Shown here: in pieces, positions 52,776 to 62,008 of the stretch
Position numbering within the stretch: the stretch's first letter is position 1
Layout of the letters: each line of letters begins with the position of its first letter
Origin: Saprospirales bacterium
GTDB lineage: Bacteria; Bacteroidota; Bacteroidia; Chitinophagales; Saprospiraceae
Direction of reading: 5' to 3'
Assembly: GCA_016719895.1 (NCBI GenBank)
Contig: JADJYG010000022.1
Coordinates: 91,494 to 155,493, forward strand
Length of the DNA stretch: 64,000 bases
Position numbers and translations under genes: made by a program
Notes under the pieces: model-generated
The model's input: only the letters and a program-made list of their open reading frames with translations
Databases searched by the model: none
Told to the model about the DNA's origin: nothing

Positions 52776-52882
52776 TAAGCGGTGGCGTGTTCTTTTTCTT
52801 TCTGTATTCAAATCAAAATCCTGTTGATCCTGCGAAATCCTGAAAATCCTGTCCCAACACTCTACGGCGGAAAAAATCCTGT
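52763..52882. repeat. 120-bp core junction, copy 2
   Basis: Exact copy of 50383-50502. It marks the turn from forward to reverse arrays, 2380 bases from copy 1. This implies duplication or homogenisation of the whole two-sided element. Confidence 0.9.
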
Positions 52883-53246
52883 TGATCCTGCGAAATCCTG
52901 CAAATCCTGTCCCAACACTCTACGGCGGAAAAAATCCTGTCGATCCTGAGAAATCCTGCAAATCCTGTCCCAGCACTCTACGGCGGAAAAAATCCTGTCG
53001 ATCCTGCGAAATCCTGCAAATCCTGTCCCAGCACTCTACGGCGGAAAAAATCCTGTCGATCCTGCGAAATCCTGAAAATCCTGTCCCAACACTCTACGGC
53101 GGAAAAAATCCTGTTGATCCTGCGAAATCCTGCAAATCCTGTCCCACGACTCTACGGCGGAAAAAATCCTGTTGATCCTGCGAAATCCTGCAAATCCTGT
53201 CCCAACACTCTACGGCGGAAAAAATCCTGTCCATCCTGTCCTGTCA
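52815..53246. repeat. reverse-orientation array, copy 2, abutting lysS
   Basis: About seven reverse units (AATCCTG..., each ending CTCTACGGCGG). It ends at the lysS stop: the minus-strand stop TGA is the first part of TGACAGGACAGGAT. The array therefore fills the gap without touching coding sequence. Confidence 0.9.
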
Positions 53247-54786
53247 TTCCGTGTCGGGGCGCTCGGGGCGCATTTGCGGGAAGAACAACACCTCTTGAAT
53301 ACTCGACTGGCCGGTGAACAGCATCGTGATCCGGTCGATCCCAAAGCCGATACCGGCGGTGGGAGGCATACCGTATTCGAGTGCGCGGATAAAATCGTCG
53401 TCCATAGCCATCGCCTCTTCGTCGCCGCGGGCGGCCAGGCGCAGCTGGTCTTCGAAGCGTTCGCGTTGATCGACCGGGTCGTTCAGCTCGGAGTAGGCAT
53501 TGGCGACTTCCTTGCCATTGACGAACAGTTCAAAGCGCTCCACCAATCCCGGCTTGCTGCGGTGTTTTTTGGTGAGCGGCGACATTTCCACTGGATAATC
53601 GATTAAAAACGTCGGCTGGATGAGGTGGTCTTCCACTTTTTCGCCAAAGATCTCGTCGATCAGTTTGGCTTTACCCATCGAGGCGTCGATTTCGATATGT
53701 TGCTCGCGGCAGTAGGTTCGGAGCTCGTGTTCCGTGGCGGTTTCAACATTCAGTCCGGTGTATTTCCGGATGGCATCGAACATGGTCAGCCGCGTGTAGG
53801 GGCCGGCAAAATCGATGGTATGTTCGCCTGCCTGCACCATCGACTGGCCGTCGGGGCTGAGGGCGCGGGCGACGCGCCCGAGCATTTGTTCGGTCACGCC
53901 CATCATCCAGTTGTAGTCTTTATAGGCGACGTAAAATTCCAGGGCTGTAAATTCGGGGTTGTGGGTGCGGTCCATGCCCTCGTTGCGAAACATTTTTGCA
54001 AATTCATACACGCCGTCGAAGCCGGCCACAATAAGCCGTTTCAGGTATAACTCATTGGCAATGCGCAGGTAAAGCGTCATGTCCAGGGTATTGTGGTGCG
54101 TGGTGAAGGGGCGGGCGGCAGCGCCGCCGTGTATCGGCTGGAGGATGGGCGTTTCCACTTCCAGCAGGCCGAGTTCATCCAGGTAAGCCCGCATCGTCCG
54201 GATCAGTTTGGCGCGCTGCACAAAGATCTGGCGAAGCTCCGGATTTACCGTGAGGTCAACATACCGCATGCGGTAGCGCTGCTCGGGGTCGGTGAAGGCA
54301 TCGAACACATGGCCTTCCGCGTCGCGCTTGACGATGGGGAGCGGGCGCAGGCTTTTGGACAGCAGCTTTGATCTCCTGCACATGGACTGACACTTCGCCG
54401 GTTTTGGTGCGGAACGCAAACCCGCGCACGCCAACGTAATCGCCCAGGTCGAGCAGCTTTTTCAGCACGACATCGAAAAAGGTGAAATCTTCACCCTGCG
54501 CCAGCTCTTCCCGGCGCATATACAACTGGATGCGGCCGCTGCTATCCTGCAGGTTCATAAACAAGGCCTTGCCGGCTTCCCGGTTGGCCATGATACGGCC
54601 GGCCAGCGCCACTTCCTGGTAGTTGAGGCGGTTTTTGGAGCCGTCTTCCAGAATTTCTTCGCGGTAGTTGGCCACAATATCGGCGGCAAATGCCGATACA
54701 TCGAATGAATCGGCAGGGTAGGGGTCGATGCCCAGGTCGCGGAGTTTTTGCAGCGAATCGCGGCGTAGGAGCTCTTGTTCTGTCAT
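53244..54786 (-). CDS. lysS: lysyl-tRNA synthetase (class II); probable 1-base indel
   Basis: Two frames join at 54367-54369, where the plus strand has TTT. With one T removed the frame reads SVHVQEIK-LLSKSLRPLPIVK without a break and gives a 513-residue protein, the usual LysRS length. As written, the first frame stops at 54256. The N-terminal OB domain (LQDSSGRIQLYMRREEL) is followed by class II motif 1 (DELGLLEVETPILQPIHGGAAARPF), motif 2 (FRNEGMDRTHNPEFTALE) and motif 3 (GFGIDRITMLFTGQSSIQEV). LysRS is essential, so real loss of function is unlikely unless a second copy exists. Confidence 0.93.
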
Positions 54787-54841
54787 GGTATAAAACGTTT
54801 GATCGGGGTGGGAGTGGTTAATACCGGCAGGGAAGCCCGCG

Positions 54842-55495
54842 TCACGGCAGGCGCGCCAATACGGTCAGATTGCCGCGGACCCGCTGATTCATCCTCACCT
54901 CCACTTTGCTGTGGATCGGCAAAAACAGGTCTACCCGGGACCCGAATTTTATGAATCCCATGTCTTCCCCTTGTTCGACCGTGTCGCCTTCCTCGAGGTA
55001 CCATTTGATGCGTTTGGCTACTGCGCCGGCAATTTGCCGCATCAGAATTTGCGCCGACCCGGTATCATACACCACGGTCGTGCGCTCGTTTTCTGTGCTG
55101 CTTTTCGGATGCCAGGCAACCAGGTACTTGCCCGCGTGGTAGCGAAAGTACCGTACCACACCGCTCACCGGGTTGCGGTTGACATGGACGTTAAGGGGCG
55201 ACATGAAGATGGAAATCTGCAAGCGTTTTTCTTTGAAATATTCGCCTTCATGCACCTCTTCGATCACGCACACCCGCCCGTCGGCCGGCGCATAAATCAA
55301 GCGGTTGTCCAAAACAGGAATTTGACGCGGCGGGTTCCGGAAAAACTGAACGATAAATCCGTATAAGAGCAGGGCGAGCGCCAGTACCGGCCAAAAGTAA
55401 AGCTGGTCCAGCACCCAAACGGCTACGTTCAGTAATAATAAAAAAAGACCGACAGCCACCAGAATGGAATACCCCTCTTTATGCAGACGAAACAT
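54842..55495 (-). CDS. psd: phosphatidylserine decarboxylase family protein
   Basis: 217 residues from the ATG at 55495 (an in-frame TTG at 55519 is rejected). Two N-terminal TM helices (YSILVAVGLFLLLLNVAVWV, LYFWPVLALALLLYGFIVQF). Family motifs: IYAPADGRVCVIEEV, SIFMSPLNVHVNRNPVSG and the self-cleavage region GFIKFGSRVDLFLP, where Gly-Ser makes the pyruvoyl group. Reaction: phosphatidylserine to phosphatidylethanolamine at the inner membrane. Short 'archaetidylserine-type' form common in Bacteroidota. Upstream of lysS on the same strand. Confidence 0.93.
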   Translation of the reverse strand: MFRLHKEGYSILVAVGLFLLLLNVAVWVLDQLYFWPVLALALLLYGFIVQFFRNPPRQIPVLDNRLIYAPADGRVCVIEEVHEGEYFKEKRLQISIFMSPLNVHVNRNPVSGVVRYFRYHAGKYLVAWHPKSSTENERTTVVYDTGSAQILMRQIAGAVAKRIKWYLEEGDTVEQGEDMGFIKFGSRVDLFLPIHSKVEVRMNQRVRGNLTVLARLP

Positions 55496-55612
55496 GCGTT
55501 TTATTTTTATGCGGCGCAAAGGTCGCCAATTCAGAGGATTTCTGGTAACCCGATTTGTGTCTAAAACATGTCTTGATCGTTGCAGTGACGTAGGATTTCA
55601 ACAACAGGGCCG

Positions 55613-55620
55613 TATCTTTG
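55613..55620 (+). promoter_or_regulatory. putative -7 box (TATCTTTG) for asd
   Basis: Exact TAnnTTTG match 29 bases before the asd ATG at 55649. No ideally spaced -33 box. Confidence 0.5.
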
Positions 55621-55648
55621 CGCTCCAAACCATTAATTGTAGTAGATT

Positions 55649-56680
55649 ATGAAAGTAGCCGTCGTTGGCGCCACCGGTTTGGTGGGTTCGAAAATGCTCC
55701 AGGTGCTGGAAGAACGCCAGTTTCCGGTTACCCGGTTGATCCCTGTCGCCTCGGAGCGATCGGTGGGTAAAACGATCAAATTCCGGGGAAAACGGTATAA
55801 AGTCGTCAGCATGACCGATGCGATCGGAAAAAAGCCAGATGTCGCCATTTTTAGTGCCGGCGGAACCACGTCGAAAGAATGGGCGCCCCGGTTCGCCGAA
55901 GCAGGCGCCACCGTGATCGACAACTCCAGCGCCTGGCGGATGGACCCCGGTAAAAAGCTCGTTGTGCCGGAAGTGAACGCGCACGTGCTGACCCCAAAAG
56001 ACAAGATCATCGCCAACCCCAACTGTTCGACGATTCAAATGGTGGTGGCGCTCAAACCCCTGCACGACCGCTACCGGATCAAACGCGTGGTGGTCAGTAC
56101 CTACCAATCGGTCACCGGTACCGGCGTAAAAGCCGTAAACCAGTTGATGAATGAGCGAAAAGGCAAGCCCGGCGAAAAAGCATACCCGTATCCGATCGAC
56201 CTCAATTTACTGCCGCATATCGATATTTTCCTCGACAACGGCTACACCCGCGAGGAGATGAAAATGGTGCACGAGACCAAAAAAATCATGGGTGACGACA
56301 GTATCCGGGTGACCGCTACCACCGTGCGGGTGCCCGTTGTCGGCGGTCACTCCGAGTCGGTAAACGTGGAGTTTGAGCGCGATTTTGACCTCCAGGAACT
56401 GCGCCAGCTGCTCGCCGGATCGCCCGGCGTGGTGGTGGTGGACGACCCCTCCCGGCTGAAATATCCCATGCCGGTCGACGCGCACGATAAAGACGACGTG
56501 TTTGTCGGACGCCTTCGCCGCGACGAAAGCCAGGCCAACACCCTGAATATGTGGATAGTCTCGGACAACCTGCGAAAAGGCGCAGCCACCAACGCCATTC
56601 AAATTGCCGAGTACCTTTTGAAACAGGGAATTTTAAAACTAAGACGCACAAAAACACAAAAAACCGCCGTTACGGTATAA
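55649..56680 (+). CDS. asd: aspartate-semialdehyde dehydrogenase
   Basis: 343 residues. NAD(P)-binding start (MKVAVVGATGLVGSKMLQVL), catalytic Cys126 in NPNCSTIQM, the GTG-containing STYQSVTGTG loop and the active-site His in VVGGHSESVNVEF. Reaction: aspartyl phosphate reduction for lysine, threonine and methionine synthesis. The last ~12 residues (LRRTKTQKTAVTV) are basic and unusual but do not affect the core. Confidence 0.96.
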   Translation: MKVAVVGATGLVGSKMLQVLEERQFPVTRLIPVASERSVGKTIKFRGKRYKVVSMTDAIGKKPDVAIFSAGGTTSKEWAPRFAEAGATVIDNSSAWRMDPGKKLVVPEVNAHVLTPKDKIIANPNCSTIQMVVALKPLHDRYRIKRVVVSTYQSVTGTGVKAVNQLMNERKGKPGEKAYPYPIDLNLLPHIDIFLDNGYTREEMKMVHETKKIMGDDSIRVTATTVRVPVVGGHSESVNVEFERDFDLQELRQLLAGSPGVVVVDDPSRLKYPMPVDAHDKDDVFVGRLRRDESQANTLNMWIVSDNLRKGAATNAIQIAEYLLKQGILKLRRTKTQKTAVTV

Positions 56681-56740
56681 TTTTGCCCGAATAATTACCA
56701 GCCGGCGGCCAAGGAGAGCCTGTATTTCTGATTGAAATCC

Positions 56741-56775
56741 CGTCCACCGTCCACCGTCCACCGTCCACCGTCAAC
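56741..56775. repeat. tandem heptamer repeat (CGTCCAC)
   Basis: Four exact copies of CGTCCAC and a fifth (CGTCAAC) with one change, just upstream of the coiled-coil gene start at 56789. Likely a slippage-prone microsatellite-like tract that sits in the gene's leader. Confidence 0.85.
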
Positions 56776-56788
56776 CGCTCGTACAGCA

Positions 56789-58293
56789 ATGAAGAACAAG
56801 ATCGTAGTTTGGGGTACCCGGGCTGAAAATGAAAAAGTCCTGATCGCTTTAGAATTGAAGGCCGAAGAAAACAAAGTGCTGCTCTACACCTTTCCGGAAT
56901 CAGTAGCCACCGAAGAATTTGTCAATAAAATGATGGCCGATTGGCGAAGCGGCGCCGATGTCGCTTTTCCGGAAGGTCACACCGCCCTGGAGCGCGAACT
57001 GAGCGTGACAGAAAGCCTGCTTCCCGACGACTTGAAAGTGGAGCGCGGCGACCTGATCCAACGCGCACAAACAGAATGGCATTTCGCAGTTCTGTCCGCC
57101 AAGTTGCATAAAGCCTACGAACAGGAACTGGCCGAGTTTAAAGAAAAAGTGCAAGCCCTGGGCGAATATGACCACCACCTGTGGGATAACCTGCGCAACT
57201 TCTGGGATAAAGTGCAGGAACAGGCCCGCGAACGGAACTTATTCCGCGACCACGCCGACCACCTGCGCGATAATATCAATATGCTGTTCGACGATATGAA
57301 AAAACTGCGCGCCAAAGTGCAGGATGAATTCATATCTACCTCCCAAAAAGTATTTGAAGAGTTCAATCAGCGACTGGAAGAAGTGGAAGCCCGCATCGCT
57401 GCCGGCGGCGCCAAACTCAACGCCGTATTCGATGAATTGAAAAAACTGCAGCGCCGGTACCGCGATTCCAAAATGAGCAACGAACACCGCAATCAACTGT
57501 GGGAGCGGCTCGACGGCGCTTTCAAAAAGCCAAAGAGCGGAAATTCGGGCCCGGCGCCAACGAGGGCTCCCTGGTCGAACGCCATGAACGCCGCCTGGGC
57601 GGCCTGCTCGATGCCATCCGCCGGATGCAGGACAGCATCCGCCGCGATGAAGAAGAACTCCATTTCCAACAAAAAAAGGTGGCCACCACCGAAGGTCAAC
57701 TCGAAGCGCAGATCCGCAGCGCCAAGATCAAAATGATCGAAGAGCGCATCGCCTCCAAACGGGAAAAACTCCAGGAGATGAGCTCAACGCGCGCCGATGT
57801 GGAACGGCAAATGAACAGCGCCAAGGAAAAGGAAACCAAACGCGCTGAAAAAGAAATCGAACGCCAAAAACTGGCGGAAGCCAGGGAGGCCGCCAAAGAA
57901 GCGATCGCCGCTTCTATCACCACCGCACCCGAAACGGCAGGCAGCCCGGAAAAAGAAACAACGGCCGCCGCCCCGGAAGAAAAGGAAAGCATGCTGGAAG
58001 TAGCCGGAAAAATCATCGGCGAATCCCTGGGAGACGTGGTGGACAGTGTAAAAGCCGTCGGCAAAGTTTTGGGTGAAAAAGCCGGCGACATGCTCGAAGA
58101 AGCGATGGAAAAAGCCGATGAACTCCTCGGTGAAGCCGTGGAAAAAGCGGAAGAAGTCGCCGAAGTGCTGACGAAAGAGCCGAAAAAAAAGCCCGCAGCC
58201 AAAACCAAAAAAGCAGCAACGCCACCGGCTGCCGAAAGCCCGGAGACCCCTCCGGCCGATCCGGCGCCCGACCCGGAACAAAAAGATGCCTGA
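56789..58293 (+). CDS. large coiled-coil protein with acidic/Ala-Pro C-terminus; probable 1-base indel
   Basis: The frame from the ATG at 56789 and that ending at 58293 join at the A5 run 57534-57538. One more A restores GAFKKAKERKFGPGA and gives a 501-residue protein. The N-terminus (MKNKIVVWGTRAENEKVLIA) leads to a long helical region (~130-380) of coiled coil with DUF349-like spacing of aromatic residues (LWDNLRNFWDKVQEQA, LWERLDGAFKKAKERKFGP). The C-terminus has amphipathic repeats (MLEEAMEKADELLGEAVEKA) and a Lys/Ala/Pro tail. No enzyme motif. Possibly a ribosome- or DNA-associated scaffold; the function is unknown. Confidence 0.8.
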
Positions 58294-58428
58294 GCCCGTT
58301 CGGGGCAGCGCACCCTGGCGCCCCCCGTCCTTGTTTAATGCGACTTTGACAGTTTCACAGAGAGGCTCACAGGGGGTATGGAGGTTTGCAGCGTTTTTTC
58401 TGAGGAAACAAAATTCAACCTCCATGAG

Positions 58429-58760
58429 CCTCCACTGATCCGGGCAGTTCGCAATGGCAAAACTTCCTTGTTCCGGCTCGATGGCACGCTTTTATCAGAC
58501 CGGGATTATGAACTGACCACCTCTGGATGGCTTGGGAGAACCCGGCCTTCCAACGCGAGGGACAGCGCGGTGTGTGCTCAACGCAGCTGGCGACGTCATG
58601 ATCCCTCCTCTGTACGACAATGTGTTTTACGCTAATTTCCGCGACCCCGGCCTCTTCCGGGTAACCCTGAATGGCGTAACGGTCATGCGCAACTCTGCCG
58701 GCGCCATTTACCCGGATCTTATTACGTACCCGGCTCTTCGGCCCAAGTGCAAGATTTGTA
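58429..58760 (+). pseudogene. WG-repeat protein remnant
   Basis: Two WG-repeat-like segments are in different frames: AVRNGKTSLFRLDGTLLSD, then ENPAFQREGQRGV and VLNAAGDVMIPPLYDNVF, followed by FRVTLNGVTVM. Joining them needs at least two frame changes (one near a GTGTGT run at 58567-58575), so I treat it as a remnant. It has no start and no signal peptide. The wider stretch 58294-58859 contains nothing else that I can support. Confidence 0.5.
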
Positions 58761-58859
58761 CTCGCATTTGGGAGGTTTGTACTATCGGTGAAAAAGCAAT
58801 CGGCAGCATTTTTGACCTTCCACCCCGGTAATTTTCGACAAGCGATATCCGGCAGTACC

Positions 58860-60030
58860 ATGAAAACACGGCTCTTTGCACTTCTCGTTCTTTTTGCTCT
58901 GGGTAACAAGAACTTCCTTCAAGCCCAATGGCAAGTCATCTACCCCCAACTCCCCGATTCCCTGGATATCATCGCCTGGGGCATCAGCGTCGTGGATGAA
59001 AACGTGGTTTGGGGAATTTCCGGCCCCAACTCCAAAAACAGCGATGCCGAAGACCGGTATTTTTATAAGACGACGGATGTCGGCCAGACCTGGACGCCCC
59101 TTCCGGCAGCCAATACCATCTGGGGCGGTTGGCTGACCGACGTGGAGTGCGTTCCGGGTTCGGGCGGGGTCTATTGGGGCGTTTCGCAAACTTCAACGGT
59201 ACTTTCGAAGGACAACGGGAACACCTGGCTGCATGAAGATACGCCCTTCCTCCTGTGGTTCGCAGAGTTTTTGTCGCCCAATGTTGGCTGGGGCGGCGGC
59301 GCCGTACACCCTACGCCGCCTACTTCCAAACTGCTCCTGTACAAATGGATCGGCGACAGCCTGATGCGCGCCGAACGGATAAACGCCACCAAAACACGGG
59401 CAGGTCCCGGTATCGAAGGCCGCGCCGACGGCGCCCCGGCCGCAGGGCGGTTCTGGAATCCCAGAGGTATGGCCATAGGCCCCGGCGGCAACATGTATGT
59501 AGCCGATGATTTCAACCATTGCATCCGCAAAACAGACCCCGCCGGTAATGTCGCCACCCTTGCCGGCGCCGGTTGCCTGAATGGCTACGGCCTCGACCAG
59601 CAACCCGTGGACGGCCCCGGCGACCTGGACTACCCCGGCTGGGTACGCGGAATCTTCCTGAAACCCAGTGAAAGCCTGCTCGTTACGGCCTGGGACAATG
59701 ATATGGTGCGGGAAATACGGCTGGGGGCGCTGCCCGCCTTTAGTGGAGTCGTTTCAAATGCGGCGCTTAGCCTGCCCTGCCATACCATTCCTGTTTCACA
59801 CATGCTTCCGCTGACGTTTTCGGGGACGACGCCGCCCAATCTGAACAATTTACCCTCGAACTGTACGACCTGAGCGGTCAACTGATACTTTCCGCACCGG
59901 CAGCCGGCGGCGCTTTGACGGGCGTCGATACGAGCGCTTTACCCGGTGGAATGTACTTGCTTCGGGTGTTGGGCGGCTCGACGGCAGGGGCGTGGAAAGT
60001 GGTGAAGGAATGCGATTCAGTAATTCATAA
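58860..60030 (+). CDS. secreted T9SS beta-propeller protein; probable 1-base indel(s)
   Basis: Signal peptide MKTRLFALLVLFALG at the ATG 58860. Sortilin/BNR-like propeller repeats (YFYKTTDVGQTWTPLP, VLSKDNGNTWLHED) are followed by an NHL-like segment (MAIGPGGNMYVADDFNHCI). The frame as written stops at 59873. A G4 run at 59822-59825 needs one more G to give LPLTFSG-DDAAQSEQFTLELYDLSGQLI, a normal T9SS sorting domain ending WKVVKE near 60010. No in-frame stop follows before the next gene; a second indel may explain this. The end given is approximate. Confidence 0.7.
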
Positions 60031-60041
60031 AACAAATCTAT

Positions 60042-61396
60042 ATGAAAAGTCACTTTTCCTGTTGCTCTTTTGCACCCTGTGCTCCACTGCGTACAGTCAG
60101 AACTGGCAACCCATGGCCGCCGGCTATTTGCCTACCGGTTACACCGTTTACAGTGTCTCCGCCCTGGGCGACAAAATCGTATGGGCTACGGCTTCCCTGG
60201 AACTCTTTTTTCCGCCCATTCCCACCGCGCATCAGATCCGCGTGTTGCGCAGCTCCGATGGCGGCCAAACCTGGACGTCCGTCCTGGTCGAAGAAGCAGC
60301 CGGTACCGTCAGTTACCAAATTGTAGCCGTTGATTCTCTGACGGCCTGGCTCACCACCCAAGACCAGGGAAGCGGCGCAGGGAAAGCCCTGTACCAAACC
60401 ACGGATGGAGGCATCAACTGGGTAAAAAAACTTCAGGATCCCGGCGCCGGCGTATCCCTGAGCCGTTTTGCCGACGGGCAGCACTGGCTGGCGCACAACC
60501 GGACCTCGATCAGCCGCTCTTCCGATAACACTGTGAATTGGAGCAGTTCTTCGATAACCGGTTACCAGACCAATGAATATCAAACCCTCGAAGCCGGTTC
60601 GAACATGGCCGGTATAGCTGGCGACACCTTGTGGAACGGCACTACTGCGGGCCGGATTATCCGGTTCACCGACTACGGCGCATCCTACCAGTTCCTGACC
60701 ACGGGCCTGGGTTCCAACGCCACTATTTCCTCGGTAGCGTTTCAGGATCACCGGACGGGTTTGCTGAACAGCAACAGCGGATTAGGGTCGAGTAACCAGA
60801 TTTCGCGAAGCGCAGATGGCGGCGCCGGCTGGACCAAGCTGGCCAATCAACCCGATGCCGACGGGATTTGGAACATCGCCGCAGTGCCTGGCGCGCCGGG
60901 CTTTTACGTCCTGACAGCCCATTACCTCGTGCTGCCACAACTCACCGCCCCGGCAAAAGGGAAAGTTGCTATTACGACCAATGCCGGCGATAGCTGGGCG
61001 TTCGAAAATTTTGACCAGCCGCTCAATGCCGTGGCGTTTACCAGTCCCTCCACCGGCTGGATCGGCAGCGGACGAATTTTATCATTCAATCAGCCGGCCA
61101 TCCTGAAATATACCGGTTCTCCGCTGGTAGGCACAAAAAACGCCGCCTTGCTGCCGATCGGATTTTCGGTATCGCCCAATCCCGTTGCTGATGAGGTTGT
61201 GGTGCAGATAGATGCCGAACCGTCCGAGCGTTTCATGTTCCGGCTGACCGATCTGAGCGGCAAAACCATCCTGGAAGCAACAGTCCGGGGTAGTGTGCCG
61301 GCAACGGTGGACATGAGCCATTTGCCCGCCGGCATGTACTTTGCCCATGTGCTGGGCGGCGCGCGCAGCGGGGTGTGCAGGGTGGTGAAGCTTTGA
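60042..61396 (+). CDS. secreted T9SS Ycf48/BNR-type propeller protein; probable indel in the signal
   Basis: The ATG at 60042 begins MK but the reading frame of the body needs one more A in the A4 run 60045-60048; then it reads MKKSLFLLLFCTLCSTAYSQNW, a normal signal peptide. The body has repeated SSDGGQTWTSV, TTDGGINWVKK and SADGGAGWTKL motifs of sortilin/Ycf48-like propellers. The last ~80 residues are a T9SS type A domain (VSPNPVADEVVVQID, LTDLSGKTILEA, LPAGMYFAHV, CRVVKL). Same layout as the gene just upstream, so the pair probably arose by tandem duplication and divergence. Confidence 0.82.
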
Positions 61397-61468
61397 GGGG
61401 TGCGCCCGGCCGTCAATTTTCGCAAAGCGTTTTCTACCGGCCGTAAATTGCTATCTTTAACGTGCGTT

Positions 61469-61750
61469 TTGCCGCCAAACCGGATCGGACAAATTGAAGA
61501 TCTGGATGAAAAAAGCCGGGAAATGATCCGGCAACAAATAGAAGAAGTGCAAATATCCATACAGGCTTCCACCCGCTTTTTGAGCACGCCGCCGCAACAG
61601 TTACATGCCGGTAGTTATGGAACCAGTTTTGAAAGCGGGGCGGTAGATGATCATGGCATGGATCAATATTTATTCAAACTCGGATGCGCCATTGTGGATA
61701 GCGAATGGCAGCGGCTGGATGCAGAAAAAAAGGCGAATCATGCAGATTGA
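61469..61750 (+). CDS. small hypothetical protein
   Basis: 93 residues from a TTG at 61469; an earlier GTG at 61400 also fits. A near -7 box (TATCTTTA, 61452) lies just upstream. Sequence: helical, EDLDEKSREMIRQQIEEVQI, then polar, ending DAEKKANHAD. I do not recognise it. Probably real because its codon use is like the neighbours, but weakly supported. Confidence 0.4.
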   Translation: MPPNRIGQIEDLDEKSREMIRQQIEEVQISIQASTRFLSTPPQQLHAGSYGTSFESGAVDDHGMDQYLFKLGCAIVDSEWQRLDAEKKANHAD

Positions 61751-61802
61751 CGCCCGTGTCTTGTTCTGAAATGACTTTTTTTACCTCGTATTTTGGATAA
61801 AA

Positions 61803-61966
61803 TTATACCCGGCGGAAAGTGGTTTGCGAAAGATTGGAGGCCCTTGGTCTATTGTCGGCGTCACTCGCAGTCACGCCGACGATATGCGACATGAAAATTG
61901 CCGTTATATTTGCCTGATTGCAAAGTGCTTTGCCAAGTGCCGGCGCGACTTCGAGTCACACCGACA
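61803..61966. repeat. decayed copy of the BIME-like palindromic element
   Basis: The left arm 61803-61831 matches 20578-20606 at 28 of 29 positions. The inner palindrome 61851-61883 has two changed positions in its stem. A further REP-like hairpin follows at 61938-61966. The right outer arm is degenerate. It lies between a small gene and the secreted partner of the EAD11 protein. Confidence 0.75.
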
Positions 61967-62008
61967 CTACGCGCCGCTCCTGTCCATCCAATATCCAGAT
62001 TTCAACGC

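Noticed and set aside
50135..53246. CRISPR array
   Set aside because: The units repeat in full, including the spacer-like part, and there are no unique spacers or cas genes.
52882..53317. Overlapping repeat-encoded proteins (ILRNPANPVPTLYGG type)
   Set aside because: Open frames exist because the repeat has no stop in this strand and its period shifts frame; there is no protein-like composition or start context.
54842..55004. Extra small gene between lysS and psd
   Set aside because: The frame is a shadow of the psd C-terminus; the real gap is 55 bases.
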